From assembly GCF_002795405.1 (NCBI RefSeq), contig NZ_PHGZ01000013.1, forward strand, positions 124,001 through 188,000: a stretch of 64,000 bases of DNA, given 5' to 3'. Positions 53,776 to 64,000 of the stretch are shown here, piece by piece (position 1 is the first letter of the stretch; each line of letters opens with the position of its first letter). The notes under the pieces were generated by a model, which saw nothing but the letters and a program-made list of their open reading frames with translations, ran no database searches and was not told where the DNA came from. Source of the stretch: Caviibacterium pharyngocola. Lineage in GTDB: Bacteria > Pseudomonadota > Gammaproteobacteria > Enterobacterales > Pasteurellaceae. The position numbers and the translations under genes are program-made.

Positions 53776-55632
53776 ATGAAGAATTTTAAACATTTTGCGC
53801 AGCGCTATGTGGATTGGGTGATTCGGCTGGGACGCATCCGTTTTTCCCTGTTGGGCGTGTGTATTTTGGCGGTGCTTGCGCTTTGTACGCAAATTTTAGT
53901 CAGTTTTTGCGTGTTCGGAACAATTTATTGGAGCGATGTGATTCGTTCGGTGATTTTTGGTCTTATTTCCGCGCCGTTTGTGATTTATTTTTTCACCTTG
54001 TTGGTGGAAAAATTGGAAAAATCTCGTATTGATTTGGCGAATTTGGTCAGCAGTTTGCGCACCGAAGTGTCCGAGCGTATTTTAGCCGAAAATAAACTTT
54101 CCGACGCGTTAAATCATCTCGAACAAAATAATCGCGACAAAACCGCATTAATGACTACCATTAGCCACGAACTTCGCACGCCGTTAAACGGTATTATCGG
54201 ATTAAGTCGTATTTTGTTGGACGGGCAACTTAGTGAACAGCAACGAAACTATCTGAAAACTATCAATGTCAGTGCCATTTCTCTCGGACATATTTTCAGC
54301 GATATTATCGATTTAGAAAAAATAGATGCGCAAAAGATCGAATTAAATCGCAAAGAAACGGATTTCCAAAGCTTTTTAAGCGATATTACTAATTTCGCCA
54401 CGTTAATGGCGGAACAACGTCATTTGCGTTTTTCCCTTGAAGCGGAAGAAAATTTGCCGAATTGGCTAATGTTGGATAACGCGAGGTTAAGTCAGGTTTT
54501 ATGGAATTTAATCGGTAACGCGGTGAAATTTACCGCCGAGGGTGAAATTCGTTTAACGGTGAAACGAATTTCGCCGCAAACCTATTCGTTTTCGTTGTCG
54601 GATACGGGTATTGGTATTGCACCGATGGAGCTGGATAAAATCTTTACGATGTATTATCAAGTGCAATCCGGCGAGAATAAGCCGGCGGGCAGCGGGATCG
54701 GTTTGGCGGTGTCGAAAATTATCGCGAATCTAATGGGCGGTGATTTGACTGTGAGTAGCGAAGTCGGAAAAGGTTCGACCTTTACCTTGACTTTGCACGC
54801 CGAAGAAGTGGAAAAACCGTTGGAAGCACGCAATAACATTCCGTTGACATTGAGTATTTTGCTGGTTGAAGACATTGAAGTAAACGTCATTGTTGCCAAA
54901 TCTATTTTGGAAAAACTCGGCTATTTCGTGGATGTGGCGATGACCGGACGTGAGGCGATCGAAAAATTCGAGCATAATTATTACGATCTGTTGTTGCTTG
55001 ATATTCAGTTGCCGGATATGTCCGGTTTTGATATTGCCGCACGACTACGGCAGAATTATGAAAACGGCATATATGATTTCTTGCCGCCGCTTATCGCACT
55101 GACGGCGAATGTGATGCAAGATAAAAACGAATATCGTCGCAAGGGAATGGACGACGTATTGCGCAAGCCGCTTTCGTTAGATGAGTTAACCCATTGTTTG
55201 GCGGAATATTTCGGTGAGGAACTCTCGACACCGGTGAGTACGTTCGCTGTGCGCGACGAACAAGAAAACGATGATTTTGACGTGACGATGCTCGCGCAGC
55301 TCATTGAAATGCTAGGCGTGGAATTTGTGAAGAAAAACGTCTTATTATTTCAGCAAATGATGCCTGATTATATGAACGAATTGTTGTCGGCATATCGTGC
55401 TTATCAACAAGATCCGAAAGGCAAATCGGCGGTTGCCTCCGTTGCGCATAAAATGAAAGGCGCGGCGGCGTCGGTGGGATTAAAACGACTTCAATTAATT
55501 GCTGCCGAAGCACAAAATGATGAAGATCCCGAATGGGCGGAAAATATTGATCAATGGATTAATCTATTGGAGCGAAATTGGGCGACGGATACGGAGAATT
55601 TGTTGCAATGGCTTGACGGACAAGGCGGGTGA
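53776..55632 (+). CDS. arcB: Aerobic respiration sensor kinase ArcB (form without a PAS domain)
   Basis: 618 residues from ATG 53776. Two membrane helices (about 22-46 and 52-78), a coiled coil, kinase H131 in ISHELRTPLNG, ATPase N and G boxes (WNLIGNAVKF, DTGIGIAP), a receiver with D409 in LLLLDIQLPDMSG, and an HPt domain with H558 in AHKMKGAAASVG. Compared with E. coli (778 residues) the PAS linker with the redox-active cysteines is absent, as I recall for H. influenzae. It phosphorylates ArcA under low oxygen. ArcA is not in the window. Confidence 0.93.
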   Translation: MKNFKHFAQRYVDWVIRLGRIRFSLLGVCILAVLALCTQILVSFCVFGTIYWSDVIRSVIFGLISAPFVIYFFTLLVEKLEKSRIDLANLVSSLRTEVSERILAENKLSDALNHLEQNNRDKTALMTTISHELRTPLNGIIGLSRILLDGQLSEQQRNYLKTINVSAISLGHIFSDIIDLEKIDAQKIELNRKETDFQSFLSDITNFATLMAEQRHLRFSLEAEENLPNWLMLDNARLSQVLWNLIGNAVKFTAEGEIRLTVKRISPQTYSFSLSDTGIGIAPMELDKIFTMYYQVQSGENKPAGSGIGLAVSKIIANLMGGDLTVSSEVGKGSTFTLTLHAEEVEKPLEARNNIPLTLSILLVEDIEVNVIVAKSILEKLGYFVDVAMTGREAIEKFEHNYYDLLLLDIQLPDMSGFDIAARLRQNYENGIYDFLPPLIALTANVMQDKNEYRRKGMDDVLRKPLSLDELTHCLAEYFGEELSTPVSTFAVRDEQENDDFDVTMLAQLIEMLGVEFVKKNVLLFQQMMPDYMNELLSAYRAYQQDPKGKSAVASVAHKMKGAAASVGLKRLQLIAAEAQNDEDPEWAENIDQWINLLERNWATDTENLLQWLDGQGG

Positions 55633-55783
55633 ATACACCGTTTGGATCAATGCGGTAGAAAAAATATGCGAATTTTTAGAACTTGATCATAAAAATAGCG
55701 AATTTTTACCGATTTAGCTGGTCTCGCTTAACCGTTTTAGTTAGAATTCCGCTAATTTAGTTAACAACCTCAGGAGAACCTCT

Positions 55784-57244
55784 ATGAACTTCCCTAAGAT
55801 TGCGCAACAAGTGATAGAAAAACTTGGCGGCAAAGAAAATATTAGTGCCTTGGCCCATTGTGCGACGAGATTGCGCATTGTGTTAAAAGACGAAGGAAAA
55901 GTTGACAAAGAAGCGATCGAAAATATCGAAGGCGTGAAAGGTCAATTTTCCGTTTCCGGTCAGTATCAAATTATTTTCGGTTCCGGTACGGTGAATAAGG
56001 TTCACGCGGAAATGTCGAGCTTATTGAATATGGGCGATATGACCAAAAACGAAGTAGCGGCGGCAAGTGCGGAAAAACAAAATTTCCTAATGCAAATCGT
56101 GAAAGGTTTAGCGGATATTTTCGTGCCGATTATTCCGGCTATCGTTGCCGGCGGTTTGTTGATGGGTATTCACAGTATGCTGACCGCGCAAGGTTTCTTC
56201 TGGGATGTTCCGCAAGAACTGCGCGATGCCGGTGCGGCAATCAGCGGTTTTTCCGTGGTGGACAAATTTCCGCAATATTCCGACTTGGTAGATTTTATTA
56301 ATACGATCGCGAATGCGCCGTTTGTGTTTTTGCCGGTGTTGCTCGGTTTCTCCGCGACGCGTAAATTCGGCGGAAATCCGTTCTTAGGTGCGGCATTAGG
56401 GATGTTGTTGGTTCACCCTGCATTGGCAGACGGTTGGAACTATGCCTTAACCGCAGCGCAAGGTAAAATCACTTACTGGAACGTACTCGGCTTGGAGATC
56501 GAAAAAGTCGGTTATCAAGGCACCGTGATTCCGACCTTGGTTTCCGCGTGGGTGTTGGCGACCTTGGAAAAAACCTTCCGCAAATTCGTCCCGTCTTATT
56601 TAGATAACTTGGTGACACCGCTTTTCTCGTTATTTATCGCCGGTTTATTAGCCTTTACTATCATCGGGCCTTTAGGTCGTGAAGCAGGGGATTTAATCAC
56701 TCGCGGTTTAACTTGGTTATACGATACTTTAGGCTTTATCGGCGGCGGCGTGTTCGGTACTTTCTACGCACCGATCGTAATCACCGGTATGCACCAAACC
56801 TTTATCGCGGTGGAAACTCAATTATTATCCAATATGTCGTTATCCGGCGGAACATTTATCTTCCCGATCGCGGCAATGTCTAATATTGCACAAGGCGCGG
56901 CTTGTTTGGGCGTGGCGTTTGCAATGAAAGATCCGAAAGTGCGCGGTTTGGCGATTCCTTCCGGCGTATCGGCGTTGTTAGGTATTACCGAACCGGCAAT
57001 GTTCGGGGTGAACTTACGTTATCGTCAAGCCTTCTTAGCAGCAATGATCGGTTCCGGTTTATCCAGCGCATTTATCGCCTTCTTTAACGTAAAAGCGCAA
57101 GCCTTAGGCGCCGCCGGTTTCTTAGGTATTCCGTCCATTAAACCGGATAGCTTGGCAATGTACAGCATCGGTATGTTGATTTCTTTCGTCGTTGCCTTCA
57201 CGCTTTCCGTCATTATGGTTAAAAGAGCGCAAGTGAAAGCTTAA
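55784..57244 (+). CDS. scrA: Sucrose-type PTS permease, EIIBC
   Basis: 486 residues. The N-terminal IIB domain has ISALAHCATRLRIVLKD with phosphorylated C27; the IIC domain has about ten membrane helices with GITEPAMFGVNLRY near the C-terminus. The sequence follows ScrA of enterics (GGKENI-AHCATRLR, VGYQGTVIPTL, IVITGMHQTF). It would import and phosphorylate sucrose; trehalose or another glucoside cannot be excluded. No IIA domain, hydrolase or regulator gene is beside it, so the pathway would be split across the genome. Confidence 0.8.
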   Translation: MNFPKIAQQVIEKLGGKENISALAHCATRLRIVLKDEGKVDKEAIENIEGVKGQFSVSGQYQIIFGSGTVNKVHAEMSSLLNMGDMTKNEVAAASAEKQNFLMQIVKGLADIFVPIIPAIVAGGLLMGIHSMLTAQGFFWDVPQELRDAGAAISGFSVVDKFPQYSDLVDFINTIANAPFVFLPVLLGFSATRKFGGNPFLGAALGMLLVHPALADGWNYALTAAQGKITYWNVLGLEIEKVGYQGTVIPTLVSAWVLATLEKTFRKFVPSYLDNLVTPLFSLFIAGLLAFTIIGPLGREAGDLITRGLTWLYDTLGFIGGGVFGTFYAPIVITGMHQTFIAVETQLLSNMSLSGGTFIFPIAAMSNIAQGAACLGVAFAMKDPKVRGLAIPSGVSALLGITEPAMFGVNLRYRQAFLAAMIGSGLSSAFIAFFNVKAQALGAAGFLGIPSIKPDSLAMYSIGMLISFVVAFTLSVIMVKRAQVKA

Positions 57245-57267
57245 TTGATCTTGAGTTAAAAACAATG

Positions 57268-57302
57268 AAAAAAGACCGCACTTGCAAAAGTGCGGTCTTT
57301 TT
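57268..57302. terminator. Uptake-sequence hairpin between convergent genes
   Basis: AAAAAGACCGCACTT-gcaa-AAGTGCGGTCTTTTT, an extended 14-bp palindrome with T/A-runs on both strands, serving scrA and queH. Confidence 0.93.
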
Positions 57303-57333
57303 GGATAGCGTTTTTTGTCGATAGCTGTTCGTT

Positions 57334-58038
57334 TTAGTCAAGACTATAAAACACTTTGCCGATTTCGATTTTTTGCCGACCGGTTTCTTCCCGCCATTTA
57401 TTGGCATCGCGTAACGAATATACGCAGCCGCAATATTCTTGTTTATAGAATCCTTCTTCTTTACGTAATTTGTCCGAACGGGCGGAGCCGCCGTCTTTAC
57501 GCCAGTTGAAATCCCAAAACATTACGTCATCGTAGCGCGCGGCGGCGCGGCGACCGCAATCATATACTTGTTCCATATTTTTCCAGCGAGAAATGCCTAA
57601 GCTGGTGGCAAACAGCGGAAAACCGTTTTCGTGTGCGTATAATGCAGTGCGTTCCAAACGCATATCAAAGCAAACCGTGCAGCGTTTGCCGCGCTCCGGT
57701 TCGTTTTCCAATCCTTGCGTGCGTTCGAACCAATTTTGCCGATCGTAATCCGCATCCACGAAAGGAATGCCGTTTTTATCGGCAAAACGCTTGTTTTCAT
57801 CTTTGCGGATTAAATATTCTTTCTGCGGATGAATGTTCGGGTTATAAAAATAAATGGTAAATTCCACATCGGACGCCATTACCGCCTGAATAATCTCGCC
57901 GGAACAAGGCGCACAGCAAGTATGCAGCAATAACTTATTGTAACCATTCGGCAGAATTAATTTTTGTCTGACGAAAGGCGCGTTAGGATCTTTGCCTTTA
58001 CGCGTTTTTTTAATTCGTGAGTTTTCAGTTTCTATCAT
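57334..58038 (-). CDS. queH: Epoxyqueuosine reductase QueH
   Basis: 234 residues. Cysteines for the iron-sulfur site are seen in [13 protein letters not shown] (C41, C42, C45), [10 protein letters not shown] and YCGCVYS, the QueH (former DUF208) pattern. It performs the last step of queuosine synthesis in tRNA, the role of unrelated QueG in E. coli. It follows ispB after a terminator. Confidence 0.92.
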   Translation of the reverse strand: MIETENSRIKKTRKGKDPNAPFVRQKLILPNGYNKLLLHTCCAPCSGEIIQAVMASDVEFTIYFYNPNIHPQKEYLIRKDENKRFADKNGIPFVDADYDRQNWFERTQGLENEPERGKRCTVCFDMRLERTALYAHENGFPLFATSLGISRWKNMEQVYDCGRRAAARYDDVMFWDFNWRKDGGSARSDKLRKEEGFYKQEYCGCVYSLRDANKWREETGRQKIEIGKVFYSLD

Positions 58039-58062
58039 AAAAGTTCCGTTAAAAAAAAGAAT

Positions 58063-58098
58063 AAAACGGAAATTATGCCGTGCGTAATTCCCGTTTTT
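58063..58098 (-). terminator. Terminator of ispB
   Basis: AAAACGGAAATT and AATTCCCGTTTT pair with one mismatch around 11 bases; a T-rich run follows on the minus strand. Confidence 0.78.
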
Positions 58099-58116
58099 GT
58101 CGTATTAATCAAAAGG

Positions 58117-59109
58117 TTAATATTGGCGATCGACGGATAAATAAGCCAATGAAACAAGGGCTTGTTTATAATCGCTTTCCGGTAAAAATGCAATGGCATC
58201 AACGGCTTTTTGCGCTTCTTGTTTCGCGCGTTGCATTGCGTAATCTAACGAATGATGTTCTTCCATAATGGCAAGAACTTGATCCAAAATTTCACGTTTT
58301 CCGCCTTGTTCTATGGCATCGCGAATCAGTGCGGATTGTGCCGGATTGCCTTGATGCATTGCGTGAAGTAACGGCAAGGTCGGTTTGCCTTCCGCCAAAT
58401 CGTCACCCACATTTTTACCTAAAGCTTGCGCATTGGCGCTGTAATCCAAAACGTCATCCACCAACTGAAATGCCGTGCCCAAATAGCGACCGTAATCTTG
58501 CAGCGCTTTTTCTTGTTGTGCGTCCGCATTTGCCACAATGGCGGCGCATTGGGTCGCCACTTCGAATAAACGCGCGGTTTTGCTGTAGATGACACGCATA
58601 TAATTTTCTTCCGTAGTGTTCGGATCATTCACGTTCATCAGCTGTTGCACTTCGCCTTCTGCGATTACATTGGTGGCGTCGGACATCACTTGCAAGACTT
58701 TTAACGAATTCAACTTCGTCATTAACTGAAAGGCACGCGTATAAATGAAATCGCCGACCAATACGCTGGCGGCATTGCCGAATTCGGCGTTTGCCGTCGG
58801 ATTACCGCGACGCATATCCGATTCGTCCACTACATCGTCGTGCAATAGCGTCGCCGTATGGATGAATTCGATAAAGGCGGCGCAAGTGATTTGTTCGTCG
58901 CCTTGATGCCCTAAGGCGCGCGCCGCAAGCAACGCAATCATCGGACGAATGCGTTTACCGCCGCTTTGAATAATGTAATAGCCGAGTTGATTGATTAACG
59001 CGACGTCGGAATTTAATTGCGCTAAAATTTCCGCATTCACTTTTTGCATATCCGCATTAATCAGGGATTGGATGGTTTTCATATCCGTTAAGTTTATCTT
59101 TTCTGCCAT
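58117..59109 (-). CDS. ispB: Octaprenyl diphosphate synthase
   Basis: 330 residues. First aspartate-rich motif DDVVDESDMRRG (91-102), second DDVLDY; GGKRIRPM near 50. It makes the long isoprenoid tail of quinones. Divergent from rplU, as in E. coli. Confidence 0.95.
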   Translation of the reverse strand: MAEKINLTDMKTIQSLINADMQKVNAEILAQLNSDVALINQLGYYIIQSGGKRIRPMIALLAARALGHQGDEQITCAAFIEFIHTATLLHDDVVDESDMRRGNPTANAEFGNAASVLVGDFIYTRAFQLMTKLNSLKVLQVMSDATNVIAEGEVQQLMNVNDPNTTEENYMRVIYSKTARLFEVATQCAAIVANADAQQEKALQDYGRYLGTAFQLVDDVLDYSANAQALGKNVGDDLAEGKPTLPLLHAMHQGNPAQSALIRDAIEQGGKREILDQVLAIMEEHHSLDYAMQRAKQEAQKAVDAIAFLPESDYKQALVSLAYLSVDRQY

Positions 59110-59222
59110 TGTATTCGTTCATTAATCAACTGAAAGTGCGGTTGATTTTACCCGATTTTCTTCGGTTTCTGAAATCAAACTGTGAAAAATCGGAATTTTT
59201 TTATTTTATCGCAAATAAGTTC

Positions 59223-59251
59223 TTGCTATCGGCACGTTTTTTCCGTAGAAT
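59223..59251 (+). promoter_or_regulatory. Promoter of rplU-rpmA
   Basis: TTGCTA (59223-59228) and TAGAAT (59246-59251), spaced 17. The leader, about 65 nt, can fold GTGCC/GGCAC around 59279-59303. Confidence 0.75.
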
Positions 59252-59324
59252 TTGCGACCTATTTATATGAATTTTTATGTGCCGAATGGATTAACATATA
59301 GGCACGATGTATAGCGGAGTATTT

Positions 59325-59636
59325 ATGTACGCAGTTTTTCAAAGTGGCGGTAAACAACACCGTGTCAGCGAAGGTCAAGTAGTTCGTTTAGAAAAACTTG
59401 AAGTGGCAACCGGTGAAACGGTTGAGTTTGACTCAGTGTTAATGGTCGTTAACGGTGAAGATGTTAAAATCGGTGCCCCGGTTGTTGCCGGCGGTAAAGT
59501 AGTGGCTGAAGTGGTTGCACACGGTCGTGGCGATAAAGTTAAAATCGTTAAATTCCGTCGTCGTAAACACAGTCGTAAACAACAAGGTCATCGTCAGTGG
59601 TTCACAGAAGTGAAAATCACTGGGATTCAAGCATAA
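59325..59636 (+). CDS. rplU: 50S ribosomal protein L21
   Basis: 103 residues from ATG 59325 with GGAG upstream. [18 protein letters not shown] and [21 protein letters not shown] are L21 hallmarks. First gene of rplU-rpmA. Confidence 0.97.
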   Translation: MYAVFQSGGKQHRVSEGQVVRLEKLEVATGETVEFDSVLMVVNGEDVKIGAPVVAGGKVVAEVVAHGRGDKVKIVKFRRRKHSRKQQGHRQWFTEVKITGIQA

Positions 59637-59656
59637 TTTCAGAGGAGTTATAGAAG

Positions 59657-59914
59657 ATGGCAACTAAAAAAGCTGGTGGTTCAACTCGTAACGGTCGTGA
59701 TTCTGAAGCTAAACGCCTTGGTGTTAAACGTTTCGGCGGCGAATCCGTATTAGCAGGTAGCATCATTGTTCGTCAACGTGGTACGAAATTCCACGCGGGC
59801 ACAAACGTTGGTATGGGTAAAGACCACACTTTATTCGCAACGGCTGACGGTAAAGTAAAATTTGAAGTGAAAGGTGAAAAAAGTCGTAAATATGTAAGTA
59901 TTATTGCCGACTAA
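59657..59914 (+). CDS. rpmA: 50S ribosomal protein L27
   Basis: 85 residues, [20 protein letters not shown] at the N-terminus, whose tail reaches the peptidyl transferase centre. It has no cleavable N-terminal extension, so this is the gram-negative form. Follows rplU by 20 bases with AGAGGAG. Confidence 0.97.
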   Translation: MATKKAGGSTRNGRDSEAKRLGVKRFGGESVLAGSIIVRQRGTKFHAGTNVGMGKDHTLFATADGKVKFEVKGEKSRKYVSIIAD

Positions 59915-59938
59915 TTCCTTTCAACTTAAGAATAAAAT

Positions 59939-59966
59939 GCCTCACAGTCTTGTGAGGCTTTTTTTA
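59939..59966 (+). terminator. Intrinsic terminator of rplU-rpmA
   Basis: GCCTCACA-gtct-TGTGAGGC, then TTTTTTT. Confidence 0.93.
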
Positions 59967-59979
59967 TTGAAGAATACCT

Positions 59980-60102
59980 ATGTTTCAACACGCGGAACCG
60001 CACCGAATCGAGAGACTATGCGTTGTTCCGAGCAAAATGAGATTATGTCTCACCTAATTAATTATTCGCTATGGATGGCGGGATTTCAGCCATAAGGTAG
60101 AT
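59980..60102 (+). ncRNA. Conserved structured leader of the EamA cluster (riboswitch-like), copy B
   Basis: Same plan as 26496-26620. Stems: CGGAAC (59993) with GTTCCG (60025), perfect; CGCA (59999) with TGCG (60019) around a loop containing CGAGA; a 5-bp hairpin TGAGA-TTATG-TCTCA replacing the 12-bp one of copy A but with a near-identical 5-base loop; and TTCGCT (60065) with GGCGGG (60077) using G.U pairs. Conserved ends ATGTTTCAACAC and TTTCAGCCATAAGGTAGATA. The last block holds the ribosome site of the EamA gene at 60107. Confidence 0.7.
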
Positions 60103-60106
60103 ACTG

Positions 60107-61021
60107 ATGAAACAACAACCTTTAATCGGCTTTTTACTGGGTTTAACGGCTGCGTTTATGTGGAGTAGTCTGCCGATATTCGTTCAACAAGTCGTGAAAG
60201 TAATGGATGTCGAAACTTCGGTGTGGTATCGTTTCGCTCTTGCCGCCGTCGGATTGTTGATATTATTGGGTATCGGCGGCAAAATTCCGCGCTTGCATAA
60301 GTTTAGCCGGAGAGACGTTCTGTTATTAACGTTAGGTATCGCCGGTTTAGCGGTGAATTTTTTCTTATATAATTTGGCGTTAAAATATATTCCGCCGACA
60401 ACCAGCCAAGTATTAAGCCCGCTTTCTTCCTTTATTATGCTTATCGTCGGCGTATTACTGTTCAAAGAAAAAATGGGATTGCACCAAAAAATCGGTTTGG
60501 CGGTCTTAAGTTTCGGGTTAATTCTCTTTTTTAACGAACGCTTTGATGATTTTTTACAGCTGAATGTGTATTCTAAAGGCGTGATTTTAATGGTTTCTTC
60601 CAGCTTTGTCTGGGTGATCTATGCGATTTCACAAAAATTATTATTGGCAAAATTCAGTTCGCAGCAAATCTTATTGATGATTTATATCGGTTGCGCGTTA
60701 GTTTTCACGCCGATTGCGGATATTCCGCAAATTTCCGCCTTGGACGGTTTTCAACTGGTTTGTTTATTGCTTTCCGGTGTTAATACCATTATTGCTTACG
60801 GTTGCTATGCCGAAGCGTTAAATCGTTGGGATATTTCGAAAGTCAGTGCGATTTTGACCCAAATACCGGTATTCACGCTAATTTTTTCCCATTTGGCGGT
60901 AATGATTAGCCCGACGTATTTTTCACCGGTCGAATTAAATTGGATCAGCTATTGCGGCGCGATTTTTGTCGTATCGGGCGCGCTTTTCTCCGCCCTAGGA
61001 CATAAATTTATCAAAAAATAG
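60107..61021 (+). CDS. EamA/DMT-family transporter, paralogue 1
   Basis: 304 residues, about ten membrane helices in two EamA repeats (each ~140 residues; KEKMGLHQKIGLAVLSFGLILFF ends the first). Drug/metabolite transporters of this fold commonly export amino acids or other small metabolites. The start lies 13 bases after the conserved AAGG of the structured leader. The next two genes are clearly related to it. Substrate unknown. Confidence 0.88.
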   Translation: MKQQPLIGFLLGLTAAFMWSSLPIFVQQVVKVMDVETSVWYRFALAAVGLLILLGIGGKIPRLHKFSRRDVLLLTLGIAGLAVNFFLYNLALKYIPPTTSQVLSPLSSFIMLIVGVLLFKEKMGLHQKIGLAVLSFGLILFFNERFDDFLQLNVYSKGVILMVSSSFVWVIYAISQKLLLAKFSSQQILLMIYIGCALVFTPIADIPQISALDGFQLVCLLLSGVNTIIAYGCYAEALNRWDISKVSAILTQIPVFTLIFSHLAVMISPTYFSPVELNWISYCGAIFVVSGALFSALGHKFIKK

Positions 61022-61030
61022 GAAGATAAA

Positions 61031-61972
61031 ATGAAACAACAGCCGGTATTAGGATTTCTTTTCGCCTTAACTTGCACGATGGCGTGGGGATCGTTACCGC
61101 TTGCCTTAAAACAAGTGCTAACCGCGATGAACACGCAAACGATCGTCTGGTATCGTTTTGTGGTGGCGAGCAGCGCCTTATTTTTATTGCTCGGATTCAG
61201 TAAAAAATTGCCGAAATTCGCGCAATTCAATCGCTATTATGTGGGATTGGCGGTGCTCGGTACAATCGGACTTGCTGGTAACTTTTCATTATTTAATTCC
61301 TCGCTTCGCTTTATCGAGCCTTCGGTCGCGCAAATTTTTATTCACTTGTCTTCTTTTATGATGTTATTGTGCGGCGTGGTAATCTTTAAAGAAAAATTAG
61401 GGTTTCACCAAAAAATCGGCTTAGCGATTTTGATTATCGGTTTAGGCTTATTTTTTAACGATCGCGTCAAAGATCTGGTCGGCGGAATGAATGCTTATTT
61501 TATCGGTGTCATATTGAGCGTAAGTGCGGCGTTTATTTGGGTAGCTTACGGCTTGGCGCAAAAAATAATGTTACGCCGATTCAGCAGTCAACAAGTTTTG
61601 TTACTGATCTATTTTGGTTGCGCATTGTTATTTACACCTTTTGCCGAATTCGAGCAAATCCGAAATTTGAGCGGGTTCACCTTAGCCTGCTTTATTTATT
61701 GTTGCCTTAATACATTAGTCGGATACGGTGCTTATGCCGAAGCCTTAAATCGCTGGGATGTGGCGAAGGTGAGCGTGGTGATTACGTTGGTACCGCTTTT
61801 CACCATTTTATTTTCCCATATTGCACACCACCTTTCGCCGGCACATTTTTCTGCGCCCGAATTAAATTCATTGAGCTATTTGGGCGCATTTATCGTGGTA
61901 TTCGGCGCGATGACTTCTGCGATCGGGCATAAACTTATCGGCACGAAATATCGGAAAAAAACACGGTCGTGA
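61031..61972 (+). CDS. EamA/DMT-family transporter, paralogue 2
   Basis: 313 residues, same two-repeat fold as its neighbours (MAWGSLPLALKQVLTAMNTQTIVWYRF; FKEKLGFHQKIGLAILIIGLGLFFND). It starts nine bases after paralogue 1, so it is in the same operon and behind the same leader. The basic tail GTKYRKKTRS is distinctive. Substrate unknown. Confidence 0.88.
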   Translation: MKQQPVLGFLFALTCTMAWGSLPLALKQVLTAMNTQTIVWYRFVVASSALFLLLGFSKKLPKFAQFNRYYVGLAVLGTIGLAGNFSLFNSSLRFIEPSVAQIFIHLSSFMMLLCGVVIFKEKLGFHQKIGLAILIIGLGLFFNDRVKDLVGGMNAYFIGVILSVSAAFIWVAYGLAQKIMLRRFSSQQVLLLIYFGCALLFTPFAEFEQIRNLSGFTLACFIYCCLNTLVGYGAYAEALNRWDVAKVSVVITLVPLFTILFSHIAHHLSPAHFSAPELNSLSYLGAFIVVFGAMTSAIGHKLIGTKYRKKTRS

Positions 61973-62010
61973 TTGCATAAAGTGCGGTGGATTTTACAAG
62001 GATAATGACG

Positions 62011-64000
<1,990 letters not shown>

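Noticed and set aside
59258-59324. rplU leader as a ribosomal-protein autoregulatory RNA
   Set aside because: Only one 5-bp stem (GTGCC/GGCAC) is visible and I cannot match it to a known L21-binding leader.

Overview
The window is chromosomal DNA of a Pasteurellaceae bacterium of the Haemophilus influenzae uptake-signal group. The 9-mer AAGTGCGGT (or ACCGCACTT) recurs throughout, often as facing pairs that form terminators. The gene set and order resemble H. influenzae, Pasteurella and the rumen succinate producers (Actinobacillus succinogenes, Basfia/Mannheimia succiniciproducens). The solitary sucrose-type PTS gene and the hybrid SecM arrest motif fit that last group, but I cannot fix the species. 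Nearly everything is core genome; there is no prophage, CRISPR array or intact IS element.

Layout. 1-1.5 kb: 5' end of gltX (minus), a promoter with three identical tRNA-Val genes, and an AT-rich glycosyltransferase gene. 1.5-6.1 kb: arginine biosynthesis, argE divergent from argCBH across a double ARG box. 6.2-13.4 kb: TetR regulator and a complete HlyD/RbbA-like/YhhJ-like/TolC-like export system, with a 225-bp MITE-like repeat in the control region. 13.5-22.3 kb: patatin lipoprotein, YddA-type ABC protein, YidE-type transporter, FadL behind a FadR-like operator, ogt, mutH and ygdQ. 22.4-28.3 kb: Protein E-like adhesin, purMN behind a PurR box, pyrR, surA, then rsmA-apaH behind a structured leader. 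28.3-32.3 kb: the most accessory-looking part, with a partial repeat, a second MITE-like copy abutting a toxin remnant, an orphan HigA-type antitoxin, a transglutaminase-MerT-MerP cluster and vapBC. 32.4-41.6 kb: leuS-lptE-holA, then the minus-strand block mutT, TPR-glycosyltransferase, secA and secM. 41.7-48.4 kb: dciA, dam, aroB, aroK and the competence genes comEDCBA (pilQPONM homologues). 48.5-57.3 kb: mrcA, rlmJ, gor, arcB and a sucrose-type PTS permease. 57.3-64 kb: queH, ispB, rplU-rpmA, three tandem EamA transporters and obgE (cut by the window end).

Most notable: two leaders of about 125 nt, upstream of rsmA (26496-26620) and of the first EamA transporter (59980-60102), share primary-sequence blocks at both ends. 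Between these blocks they keep the same stems with different bases, and both end in the gene's Shine-Dalgarno sequence. This looks like a cis-regulatory RNA, possibly a riboswitch, controlling two unrelated transcription units. I recognise no known class. Other points are the higB remnant beside a repeat element, SecM with an arrest peptide intermediate between two studied forms, and the MerT/MerP pair with a transglutaminase but no mercury genes.
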